Shown: in pieces, positions 8,773 through 16,277 of the stretch
Layout of the letters: every line of letters begins with the position of its first letter
How positions within the stretch are numbered: the stretch's first letter is position 1
DNA from: Bacteroidales bacterium
GTDB lineage: Bacteria; Bacteroidota; Bacteroidia; Bacteroidales; VadinHA17
DNA length: 45,477 bases
Direction of reading: 5' to 3'
Assembly (NCBI GenBank): GCA_012513795.1
Contig: JAAZBN010000214.1
Span: 1 to 45,477, forward strand
Notes under the pieces: model-generated
The model's database searches: none
What the model saw: the letters and a program-made list of their open reading frames with translations, nothing else
What the model was told of the DNA's origin: nothing
Made by a program: the position numbers and the translations under genes

Positions 8773-10881
8773 ATGATCAGTGCTAAATTATTGAATCCTA
8801 AAAGTATAGTCGTTGTCGGCGGATCAGACGACATCACCAAGGCTGGAGGCAAGGTACTCAAGAACCTTCTGAGCGGCGATTTTCCCGGTAGCCTTTATGT
8901 TGTAAATCCCAAAGCGACTGTTGTCCAGGGGCTGACGGCATATGCCGATGTGTCACTGGTTCCCCGTACCGACCTGGCAGTGATTGCCGTTGCTGCCCGC
9001 TATTGCCCGGGAATTGTCAGGACGCTGGCAACGGAGAAGGGCACTGGCGGATTCATTATTCTTTCTGCAGGATTCAGCGAGGAGAATGAGGAGGGAGCTG
9101 CCCTGGAAAAGGAGATTGTTGATATTATAAACAGTACCGGGGGTACTCTTATTGGCCCCAATTGCATAGGCTACCTCAACAATATTTATCACGGGGTCTT
9201 TACGGAGCCCATACCCAGGCTCTCGCCGCAGGGCATTGACTTCATCTCAGGCTCGGGGGCGACGGCTGTTTTTATTCTTGAAACGGCCATTACCGGAGGA
9301 CTTCCCTTCTCAAGCGTATGGTCGGTCGGCAACAGCGCTCAGACCGGTGTGGAGGATGTGCTGGAACACCTCGATAATACATTTGACCCGCTGACCAGTT
9401 CACGGATCAAACTACTGTATATTGAGAACATCGCAGATCCGCAGCGGTTCCTGAGGCACTCAGCCTCACTTATCAGAAAGGGGTGCAGGATTGCTGCCAT
9501 CAAGGCAGGTTCATCAGAGGCGGGGTCCAGGGCCGCATCATCACACACGGGAGCGATGGCTTCACCCGATACTGCAGTGGATGCGCTTTTGAGAAAGGCT
9601 GGTGTTGTAAGGTGCTACAGCCGTACCGACCTGGCTACAGTGGCTGCACTATTTACATATAAACCGCTTAAAGGAAAGAGAATTGCTATAGTAACACATG
9701 CCGGAGGCCCTGCTGTGATGCTGACCGATGCTCTCAGCGAGGGAGGGATGGAGATACCCCATCTGTCAGGACCGGAAGCAGAGAGGCTCCTGGAAAAACT
9801 TTTTCCGGGCTCATCGGTGGCTAACCCCATCGATTTTCTGGCCACAGGAACCGCCGAACAGCTCGGACATATTATTGATGCATGTGAAAACGACTTTAAC
9901 GAGATTGATGCTATTGCGGTCATCTTCGGCAGCCCGGGACTCTTTCCGGTGGATGATGTCTATAACCTGCTCCACGAAAAGATCCGCAGCTGCAAAAAAC
10001 CGGTTTATCCCGTCATGCCGTCAGTCATCAACGTGAAGAGGGAGATAGCTGATTTCATTGCCAGGGGCAATGCCATCTTCACTGACGAGGTGCTCTTTGG
10101 AAGGGCACTCTGCCGGGTCAACGCAACACCTGCCCCGGCAGTGCCGGAGAAAATGGAGGATGTCACGGCCGGATCATCTGATCTGAATGGCAGCTCTGCA
10201 CGAACTGACATGAGAGTGATCAGGGAGGTCATTGATGGCGCCGGAGACGGATACCTTCCGCCCGAAAAAGTCGGGCTACTATTAAGGGCTGCCGGCATTG
10301 AGACGGTGCCCGAGAGTGTTGTCACCTCTGCCGAAGAGGCCGTCAGGACTGCTGGCGCGATGGGTTACCCGGTAGTGATGAAGGTGGCAGGTCCGGTGCA
10401 TAAGTCAGATATTGGCGGGGTTGCACTGAACATCAGCGGAGAGGAGAGGGTCAGGGAGGAGTATGCGAGAATGATGGCACTTCCGGAAGTGACCGGTATA
10501 CTGATCCAAAAGATGATCAGCGGTAGCGAGCTCTTCTGCGGCGCCACCGCCGAGGGCCGCTTCGGCCACCTGGTGATGGCCGGTATGGGAGGGATATTTA
10601 TAGAGGTCTTTAAGGATGTGGCCACAGCGCTGATACCTGTCTCAGAAAATGAAGCCAGATCAATGATAAGGTCACTCAAGTCATATAAGATAATTAAGGG
10701 TGTGCGGGGTTCAGAAGGGGTCAACGAAGAGGCGTTTGCCAGGGTGATTACCTCTTTGTCGGACCTCCTTGCCCTGGCTCCGGAGATAGCCGAGATGGAT
10801 ATCAATCCGCTGCTGGGAACTCCTGATAAGATAGTTGCAGTGGACGCCAGGATAAGAGTCGGCAGTAAAGACAGAAAATAG
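8773..10881 (+). CDS. ADP-forming acetate/acyl-CoA ligase, fused alpha-beta subunits
   Basis: This enzyme converts acyl-CoA, ADP and phosphate to an organic acid, CoA and ATP, the energy-saving last step of amino-acid and pyruvate fermentation. The 702-residue protein has, in order, a CoA-binding Rossmann domain (VVVGGSDD near residue 13), a succinyl-CoA-ligase-like domain with the phosphorylated His258 in the motif SSHTGAMASP, and a C-terminal ATP-grasp domain (GYPVVMKVAGP, then HKSDIGGV). In archaea alpha and beta are often separate; fusion is common in bacteria. It lies upstream of the 2-oxoacid:ferredoxin oxidoreductase genes that would supply its acyl-CoA substrates. Its last six codons lie inside a duplicated 60-bp segment. 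Confidence 0.9.
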   Translation: MISAKLLNPKSIVVVGGSDDITKAGGKVLKNLLSGDFPGSLYVVNPKATVVQGLTAYADVSLVPRTDLAVIAVAARYCPGIVRTLATEKGTGGFIILSAGFSEENEEGAALEKEIVDIINSTGGTLIGPNCIGYLNNIYHGVFTEPIPRLSPQGIDFISGSGATAVFILETAITGGLPFSSVWSVGNSAQTGVEDVLEHLDNTFDPLTSSRIKLLYIENIADPQRFLRHSASLIRKGCRIAAIKAGSSEAGSRAASSHTGAMASPDTAVDALLRKAGVVRCYSRTDLATVAALFTYKPLKGKRIAIVTHAGGPAVMLTDALSEGGMEIPHLSGPEAERLLEKLFPGSSVANPIDFLATGTAEQLGHIIDACENDFNEIDAIAVIFGSPGLFPVDDVYNLLHEKIRSCKKPVYPVMPSVINVKREIADFIARGNAIFTDEVLFGRALCRVNATPAPAVPEKMEDVTAGSSDLNGSSARTDMRVIREVIDGAGDGYLPPEKVGLLLRAAGIETVPESVVTSAEEAVRTAGAMGYPVVMKVAGPVHKSDIGGVALNISGEERVREEYARMMALPEVTGILIQKMISGSELFCGATAEGRFGHLVMAGMGGIFIEVFKDVATALIPVSENEARSMIRSLKSYKIIKGVRGSEGVNEEAFARVITSLSDLLALAPEIAEMDINPLLGTPDKIVAVDARIRVGSKDRK

Positions 10882-10921
10882 AATCACATGGAAATTGGTT
10901 GTAGACCAATAAGAATTGTAG
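10862..10921 (+). repeat. 60-bp direct repeat, copy 1 (includes 3' end of acyl-CoA synthetase gene)
   Basis: This 60-bp block recurs at 11003-11062 with only two differences, 141 bp downstream. The first copy contains the last codons and stop of the acyl-CoA synthetase gene, then a short hairpin and the tail GAATTGTA. The second copy has the same coding remnant, so a local duplication that captured the gene end is the simplest reading. Confidence 0.95.
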
Positions 10922-10979
10922 GAGACAGGCCCCGCCCACCCGCCCCTTTATTCCCGGGTGACATGTTTATACAATTCTT
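10911..10979. repeat. 69-bp palindromic element with 10-bp inverted ends
   Basis: AAGAATTGTA (10911-10920) is matched exactly by its complement TACAATTCTT (10970-10979). The GC-rich interior contains a further CACCCG/CGGGTG pairing. No ORF or target-site duplication can be asserted. It could be a small non-autonomous mobile element or an extragenic palindrome. Confidence 0.6.
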
Positions 10980-11002
10980 GATCCGCTTCGCGCATCCGGT
11001 CT

Positions 11003-11062
11003 GCAGTAAAGACAGAAAATTGAATCACATGGAAATTGGTCGTAGACCAATAAGAATTGTAG
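11003..11062 (+). repeat. 60-bp direct repeat, copy 2
   Basis: Second copy of the block at 10862-10921. The stop codon of copy 1 is changed (TAG to TTG) and the hairpin stem has a C in place of a T. It holds the 7-bp stem hairpin ATTGGTCGTAGACCAAT (11035-11051), followed four bases later by GAATTGTA. Confidence 0.95.
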
Positions 11063-11088
11063 AATAGCATGCCCAAAACCCCAACCCC

Positions 11089-11123
11089 AAAATCGCAATT
11101 CGAAAATCGCAATTCGCAAATCC
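11089..11123 (+). repeat. Heptamer tandem repeat (NNNNTCG units)
   Basis: Five 7-bp units, of which the 14-bp block AAAATCGCAATTCG is perfectly repeated twice (11089-11102 and 11103-11116). Reverse-complemented, the units read CGATTTG-like and match the array at 42896-42923. The array ends immediately before the start codon of the next gene. Confidence 0.85.
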
Positions 11124-11125
11124 AT

Positions 11126-11833
11126 ATGAAGCGTTCTGATATAATTTTTATTCTCGTTTTTGTCGGATTGTTTGTGCCGTTTTTCCTGTCTGACAAACTA
11201 TATGATTTCTTTATCTGGTTCAGTACCGAATGGGCTTTTACTGCAAGCTTCATGAAGTTTGCAATCCTTGCCACCATGGGCGAGATGCTCGGCAGCAGGA
11301 TCAGAACAGGCATTTACCTGCCGGCGGGTTTTGCACTGTTGTACCGGGCCGTTGTCTGGGGATTCCTCGGTATGACCGTCAAGGCAGCCTTCGTGATCTT
11401 CGCCGGCGGTACACCCCTGATATTGGAACACCTGGGCATGAAGAATGCCGCTGTGGTCATGGCTGGTCCGGTCACCGGCACCAGGGTGCTGCTTGCCTTT
11501 TCAATCAGCACATTCCTGAATATCTTTTATGCGCCGGTGCTGATGGTGACCCATCGTATCAGTGACCTTCATATTGCCTCCGCAGCAGGAGACAGGCGGA
11601 AGCTTCTGACTGTACCCGATGTGAAAGGATTGTTTGCATCAATCGACTGGAACAGCATGTGGGGTATTGTGCTGAAAAAGAGCATACCACTCTTCTGGAT
11701 ACCGGCACAGACAGTCAACTTCCTTCTCCCGGAAGAATTCAGGATCCTCATCGCCGCCCTCTACAGTACCGTGCTGGGAGTGATACTGGCGCTGGCTGCG
11801 GGAACAGGCAGGAAGCCGGAAGGTCTGAGGTAA
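11126..11833 (+). CDS. Multi-pass membrane protein with Mpv17/PMP22-like C-terminus
   Basis: A 235-residue hydrophobic protein with about four to five predicted membrane segments. I start it at ATG 11126 (MKRSDIIFILVF); the longer reading from 11069 would translate repeat DNA. The C-terminal part, IPLFWIPAQTVNFLLPEEFR followed by a hydrophobic helix, resembles the eukaryotic Mpv17/PMP22 signature W-x-P-x-Q-x-x-NF-x-x-(V)P-x-x-x-R; this comparison is from memory and no search was run. Mpv17 proteins are inner-membrane or peroxisomal channels of unclear function, so no biochemical role can be assigned. It is flanked on both sides by intergenic repeats, and may be alone in its transcript. Confidence 0.6.
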   Translation: MKRSDIIFILVFVGLFVPFFLSDKLYDFFIWFSTEWAFTASFMKFAILATMGEMLGSRIRTGIYLPAGFALLYRAVVWGFLGMTVKAAFVIFAGGTPLILEHLGMKNAAVVMAGPVTGTRVLLAFSISTFLNIFYAPVLMVTHRISDLHIASAAGDRRKLLTVPDVKGLFASIDWNSMWGIVLKKSIPLFWIPAQTVNFLLPEEFRILIAALYSTVLGVILALAAGTGRKPEGLR

Positions 11834-11907
11834 CTCGGTCTTGCTCTCTTGCGGTCAAAGGATCAGAACAGAAGGATTGCAAGACTGCATGACGGAGCGA
11901 AGCGACA

Positions 11908-12003
11908 GACCTTCCGACCTTCCGACCTTCCGACCTTTAGACCTTTAGACCTTTAGACCTTTGGACCTTTAGACCTTTGGACCCTTGTACCGTCAGACCT
12001 TTT
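11908..12003 (+). repeat. Octamer tandem repeat, twelve units
   Basis: Twelve consecutive 8-bp units of the type GACCTTNN: three GACCTTCC, then mostly GACCTTTA and GACCTTTG, with degenerate units near the right end. It occupies the spacer between the Mpv17-like gene and the aminotransferase gene. The 8-bp period excludes a coding repeat. Confidence 0.92.
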
Positions 12004-12085
12004 TGAAATATGACAAATAGCAGCAATCGTTCACTTATAAATTTTTATCTTAGGGCCTCAGATGAGGGCACTAAATAAAAAATTT

Positions 12086-13408
12086 ATGAAAAACACCCCC
12101 ATTAATCGTCAAACAGTAAGCAATGCCATAGTATCCAGCGGCATCACAGACCTGGGGCGCGCAAGCATAAGAGAGATAGTCAAGCTGGTGAATGTACTTC
12201 GCCGTGAGACAGGGGTGGAGTTCATAAGGATGGAGATGGGTGTTCCCGGTCTCCCTTCGGCAGAGGTGGGAGTAAGGGCAGAGATAGAAGCCCTGAGAAG
12301 AGGCGTCGCCTCTGACTATCCTGACATCGAAGGCCTGCCGGAGATGAAAACGGAAGCATCAAAATTCGTAAAGAGTTTTCTCGATATTGATGTGAAGCCC
12401 GAATGCTGCGTCCCCACCGGCGGCGCCATGATGGGAGGGATGGCAAGCTTCATGGTGGCAAACCGCAATGACCACACAAAGGAGGGAACACTCTTCATTG
12501 ACCCGGGCTTCCCTGTGCAGAAAACCCAGACACGTATACTCGGACAGGATTTCAGGTCGTTTGACGTATATAATTACCGCGGAGAAAAGCTCGGGCCAAA
12601 GCTGGAATCGATACTTGAGTGCGGAAAGGTGTCAACCATTCTCTATTCCAACCCCAACAACCCGTCATGGATCTGTTTCACTGATAACGAGCTCCGTACA
12701 ATAGGCACCCTGGCCAAAAAGTATGACGCAATCGTAATTGAAGACCTTGCCTATTTCGGGATGGACTTCCGTGAAGACTACTCGGTTCCCGGCCAACCGC
12801 CCTTCCAGCCTACTGTGGCAAGATATTGTGATGACTACATCCTCCTGATCTCCAGCTCAAAGATATTCAGCTATGCCGGGCAGAGAATAGGACTGCTGAT
12901 CATGTCTGACCACCTGTATAACAGGCGTTACCCGGATCTTCTAAGATATTATTCATCGGAGATTTTCGGCAGGGCCATGATCTTCGGGGCACTATATGCC
13001 CTCTCCTCAGGGGTGAGCCACTCGGCACAGTACGGTTTTACAGCAATACTGAAAGCTGTCAATGAGGGTCTCTACAATTTTGTGGACAACACAAGGGTAT
13101 ACGGTGAAAAGGCTGCCAGAATGAAGGAGATGTTCACAAGCAACGGCTTTAGGATTGTTTATGATATGGACATAGACAGGCCCGTTGCTGACGGATTCTA
13201 TTTTACCATCTCCTACCCCGGCATGAGCGGCGGAGAGCTCCTTCAGGAACTGCTGGCTTATGGAATAGCAGCCATCACGCTCAATATCTGCGGCAGCGAG
13301 AGACATGAGGGACTCCGGGCATGCGTTTCGCAGGTAAGGAGTAAACAGCTTCCATTGCTGGAAGAACGACTCGCACTGTTCAGTGAAAACAATCCGATAG
13401 AAAAATAA
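12086..13408 (+). CDS. PLP-dependent class I/II aminotransferase
   Basis: Fold-type I aminotransferase converting an amino acid to its 2-oxoacid, or the reverse. The Schiff-base lysine lies in SSSKIFSYAGQRIG (K259 from this start). Other family marks are the YSNPNNPSW loop, the Asp in VIEDLAYFG, and the C-terminal Arg region CGSERHEGLRACVS. I prefer ATG 12086 (MKNTPINRQTV); ATG 12062 would add eight residues. It lies 37 bp before the ferredoxin subunit of a 2-oxoacid:ferredoxin oxidoreductase, so it probably supplies that enzyme with 2-oxoacids. Substrate specificity (branched-chain, aromatic or acidic amino acids) cannot be decided from the sequence alone. Confidence 0.85.
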   Translation: MKNTPINRQTVSNAIVSSGITDLGRASIREIVKLVNVLRRETGVEFIRMEMGVPGLPSAEVGVRAEIEALRRGVASDYPDIEGLPEMKTEASKFVKSFLDIDVKPECCVPTGGAMMGGMASFMVANRNDHTKEGTLFIDPGFPVQKTQTRILGQDFRSFDVYNYRGEKLGPKLESILECGKVSTILYSNPNNPSWICFTDNELRTIGTLAKKYDAIVIEDLAYFGMDFREDYSVPGQPPFQPTVARYCDDYILLISSSKIFSYAGQRIGLLIMSDHLYNRRYPDLLRYYSSEIFGRAMIFGALYALSSGVSHSAQYGFTAILKAVNEGLYNFVDNTRVYGEKAARMKEMFTSNGFRIVYDMDIDRPVADGFYFTISYPGMSGGELLQELLAYGIAAITLNICGSERHEGLRACVSQVRSKQLPLLEERLALFSENNPIEK

Positions 13409-13445
13409 ATAATACATTTAAACCGCAGTAAAATTCATAAGAGAT

Positions 13446-13673
13446 ATGGCAAAGATAAAAGGAGCAGTTGTTGTTGACCGCGAGCGGTGCAAGGGTTGTG
13501 AGGTGTGCGTTGTTACATGCCCCACCGAAACACTTGCACTGGCAACGGAGGTAAACTCAAAAGGCTATCATTACAGTTATGCGGCTAATCCCGATGCGTG
13601 TATCGGCTGCGCTAACTGCGCTGTTGTCTGTCCTGACGGCGTGATAACAGTATATAAAGTAAAGGTTGGATAA
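13446..13673 (+). CDS. 2-oxoacid:ferredoxin oxidoreductase, ferredoxin-type (delta) subunit
   Basis: A 75-residue protein with two [4Fe-4S] motifs, CKGCEVCVVTCP and CIGCANCAVVCP, that carries electrons from the thiamine-diphosphate site to free ferredoxin. It is the first gene of the four-gene complex; the alpha subunit starts 21 bp downstream. The gene order delta-alpha-beta-gamma is the arrangement used by KOR/VOR-type enzymes with separate small iron-sulfur subunits. Confidence 0.92.
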   Translation: MAKIKGAVVVDRERCKGCEVCVVTCPTETLALATEVNSKGYHYSYAANPDACIGCANCAVVCPDGVITVYKVKVG

Positions 13674-13694
13674 GAAAAGAAACAATATAGATTA

Positions 13695-14762
13695 ATGGAA
13701 AAGGAACTGAGACTGATGAAGGGCAACGAAGCTATCGCCGAGGCGGCGATACGCGCCGGTGCTGACGGTTATTTCGGGTATCCCATCACTCCGCAGAGCG
13801 AGATACTTGAATATCTTATGGAGGCCAACCCACAGGCAACTACCGGGATGGTGGTCCTGCAGGCGGAGAGCGAGGTGGCTGCCATCAATATGGTTTACGG
13901 AGGAGCTGCCTGCGGCAAGAAGGTGATGACCTCATCTTCATCCCCCGGCATAAGCCTCAAGCAGGAGGGCATAACCTACATCGCAGGTGCGGAATTGCCC
14001 TGCCTGATAGTGAATGTTGTGCGCGGCGGCCCGGGACTGGGAACCATTCAGCCGGCGCAGAGCGATTATTTCCAGGCTACCAAGGGAGGCGGTCACGGCG
14101 ACTATCACCTGCTGGTCCTTGCACCCTCATCAGTCCAGGAAATGGCTGACTTCGTCGAACTGGGCTTCGACCTGGCCTTCAAATACAGGAATCCGGCCAT
14201 GATCCTCTCTGACGGCGCCATCGGGCAGATGATGGAGAAAGTATGGCTCAAACCTCAGAAGAAGAGGTCGGAAGAGATCCTTCCCTGGGCAACTACAGGG
14301 AAACCTGCCACGCGCGAGCGTAACATAATCACATCGCTTGATCTTGACCCCGCCAGACAGGAAAAATTCAACCTGAAATTGATAGCCAAGTACCGGGAGA
14401 TGGAGGAAAATGAGGTCCGGTACGAAGAGTTCATGACAGAAGATGCTGATTATATCTTCGTGGCATACGGTACCAGCTCAAGGATATGCCAGAAAGCGCT
14501 GCAGCTGGCAAGGGCTGAGGGAATCAAAGCCGGGCTGCTGAGACCGATAACACTGTTCCCGTTCCCGAAGAAGAGACTCAATGAGCTCGCAGACAGGATG
14601 AAAGGCATGCTGGCTGTGGAGATGAGCGCCGGTCAGATGGTTGAGGACGTGATGCTCTCAGTAAACGGAAAAACAAGGGTTAGTCACTTCGGAAGGATGG
14701 GAGGCATGATCCCGACTCCCGAAGAGGTGGTTGAAAACCTGAAATCATTCATTAAAGGATAA
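13695..14762 (+). CDS. vorB: 2-oxoacid:ferredoxin oxidoreductase alpha subunit (VorB/KorA type)
   Basis: This 355-residue subunit carries the pyrimidine-binding domain I of the thiamine-diphosphate enzyme and a transketolase C-terminal-like domain II. Landmarks are GNEAIAEAAIRAGADGYFGYPITPQSE at its start (the glycine/proline-rich segment beginning residue 10), TSSSSPGISLKQEG, and RGGPGLGTIQPAQSDY. The size and these motifs match the group usually named VorB (3-methyl-2-oxobutanoate) or KorA (2-oxoglutarate). The complex oxidatively decarboxylates a 2-oxoacid to acyl-CoA plus CO2 and reduced ferredoxin. With the aminotransferase upstream and an acyl-CoA synthetase nearby, branched-chain amino-acid fermentation is plausible, but 2-oxoglutarate is not excluded. 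Confidence 0.9.
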   Translation: MEKELRLMKGNEAIAEAAIRAGADGYFGYPITPQSEILEYLMEANPQATTGMVVLQAESEVAAINMVYGGAACGKKVMTSSSSPGISLKQEGITYIAGAELPCLIVNVVRGGPGLGTIQPAQSDYFQATKGGGHGDYHLLVLAPSSVQEMADFVELGFDLAFKYRNPAMILSDGAIGQMMEKVWLKPQKKRSEEILPWATTGKPATRERNIITSLDLDPARQEKFNLKLIAKYREMEENEVRYEEFMTEDADYIFVAYGTSSRICQKALQLARAEGIKAGLLRPITLFPFPKKRLNELADRMKGMLAVEMSAGQMVEDVMLSVNGKTRVSHFGRMGGMIPTPEEVVENLKSFIKG

Positions 14763-14767
14763 GAAAG

Positions 14768-15544
14768 ATGGCAGAGATAACATTCAATGATATAATCAAG
14801 CCCGAGAACCTGGCATATAAGAGGTCAAAGCTGATGACAGACAATGTCATGCACTACTGCCCGGGCTGCGGACACGGAACGGCACACCAGGTGCTGGCTG
14901 AGGTGCTGGAGGAGGAAAACCTCCAGGAAAGGACCGTGGGGATCACTCCGGTAGGATGCTCAGTGCTGATGTACAATTATATAGATGTCGACTTCCAGGA
15001 GGCTGCACACGGAAGGGCGCCTGCGCTGGCAACAGCGGTAAAACGACTGATGCCTGAGAAGTTTGTCTTTACCTACCAGGGTGACGGTGACCTGGCTGCT
15101 ATAGGCACCGCGGAAACCATCCACACCTGCAACAGGGGAGAGAATATACTGATCATCTTCATCAACAACGGCATCTACGGTATGACAGGAGGCCAGATGG
15201 CACCCACAACCCTGCCCGGGATGAAATCTTCAACTTCCCCCTACGGCCGCGATGTCTCAATGATGGGCTCACCCATCAAGATGGCAGATATAGTGGCAAT
15301 GCTTCCCGGCACATGCTATGTCACCAGGCATAGCGTCAATACAGCCGGCGGAGTAAGGAAATTCAAGAGGGCTCTGAAGAAAGCGGTTCAGTATCAGAAT
15401 GAAAATAGAGGCACATGCTTTATCGAGGTGGTCTCAAACTGTCCTTCAGGATGGAAGATGACCCCTGTTGAATCAAATAAATGGCTGGAGGAGAACATGT
15501 TCCCATACTATCCTCTTGGAGATATAAAGGTGCCGGCTGAATGA
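14768..15544 (+). CDS. 2-oxoacid:ferredoxin oxidoreductase beta subunit (thiamine-diphosphate binding)
   Basis: The 258-residue beta subunit binds thiamine diphosphate and magnesium. The N-terminal CPGCGHG motif near residue 32 and the cofactor motif starting GDGDLAAIG, with the following INNGIYGMTGGQ, are diagnostic for this family. It starts five bases after the alpha gene stop, so the two are translated together. The length (about 260) matches the short VOR/KOR-type beta subunit rather than the pyruvate oxidoreductase type with extra C-terminal cysteines. Confidence 0.92.
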   Translation: MAEITFNDIIKPENLAYKRSKLMTDNVMHYCPGCGHGTAHQVLAEVLEEENLQERTVGITPVGCSVLMYNYIDVDFQEAAHGRAPALATAVKRLMPEKFVFTYQGDGDLAAIGTAETIHTCNRGENILIIFINNGIYGMTGGQMAPTTLPGMKSSTSPYGRDVSMMGSPIKMADIVAMLPGTCYVTRHSVNTAGGVRKFKRALKKAVQYQNENRGTCFIEVVSNCPSGWKMTPVESNKWLEENMFPYYPLGDIKVPAE

Positions 15545-15614
15545 AACCACTCGCCGGGAGGAGTCAGATCACCCGGCAGGCAGAAGTAAAAATGATGATT
15601 TAATCAAGCAGATC

Positions 15615-16157
15615 ATGACAGAAGAAATTATTATAGCAGGTTTTGGCGGGCAGGGAGTGCTCTCAATGGGAAAAATCATGGCCTATTCAGCCATGATGCA
15701 GGACATGGAGGTTAGCTGGATGCCCTCTTACGGTCCCGAGATGAGGGGCGGCACCGCCAACGTCAACGTGATACTCAGCGATGAGCGGATCAGCTCACCG
15801 ATTCTCCGCAGCTTCGACACGGCCATCATCCTTAACCAGCAGAGTATGGACAAGTTCGAGAAGTCAGTCAAGCCGGGCGGTACGCTCATCTATGACGGTA
15901 ACGGCATCACACGCCATCCCGAACGAAAGGATATAACAATATACCGCATAGATGCCGCCGAAGAGGCTTCAAAGCTGAAGATGCAGAAGATGTTCAACAT
16001 GTTTGTCCTGGGCGGATTCATGAAGGTAAAGCCGATCCTTAAAACAGATTATGTCCTAAAAGGTCTGAAAAAATCGCTCCCCGAACGCTACCATAACCTC
16101 ATACCCAAGAACGAGGAGGCAATCAAGCGGGGAATGGAACTAATTAATAAAGTTTGA
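15615..16157 (+). CDS. 2-oxoacid:ferredoxin oxidoreductase gamma subunit
   Basis: A 180-residue catalytic domain III protein of the same complex. The family signature IAGFGGQGVLSMGKI is at the N-terminus and PSYGPEMRGGTAN follows at about residue 38; it contributes to coenzyme A binding. The 70-bp gap from the beta gene contains a GCCGGG/CCCGGC inverted repeat (about 15552-15578) that could modulate transcript stability or gamma expression. It is the last gene of the operon; a repeat-rich inverted array follows. Confidence 0.92.
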   Translation: MTEEIIIAGFGGQGVLSMGKIMAYSAMMQDMEVSWMPSYGPEMRGGTANVNVILSDERISSPILRSFDTAIILNQQSMDKFEKSVKPGGTLIYDGNGITRHPERKDITIYRIDAAEEASKLKMQKMFNMFVLGGFMKVKPILKTDYVLKGLKKSLPERYHNLIPKNEEAIKRGMELINKV

Positions 16158-16173
16158 TCCTGGCATCGGGAAA

Positions 16174-16277
16174 TCGGCAGTCGGCAGTCGGCACTCGGCA
16201 GTGAGTATCATATTAACTGACCGCTGACTGCCGACTGATACTGCCGACTGATACTGCCGACTGCTGACTGGTACTGC
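16174..16277. repeat. Heptamer array with inverted counterpart between convergent genes
   Basis: Four units of TCGGCAG/C (16174-16201) are followed by repeated ACTGCCGACTGAT-type units in the complementary sense (about 16224-16277). The arms can pair over many bases. The array separates the convergent gamma-subunit gene and nadD and could serve as a two-way terminator, although there is no T-run on either side. Confidence 0.8.

Noticed and set aside
10893..11062. CRISPR-like repeat array
   Set aside because: Two copies only at each locus, spacer sizes differ and no cas genes are present.
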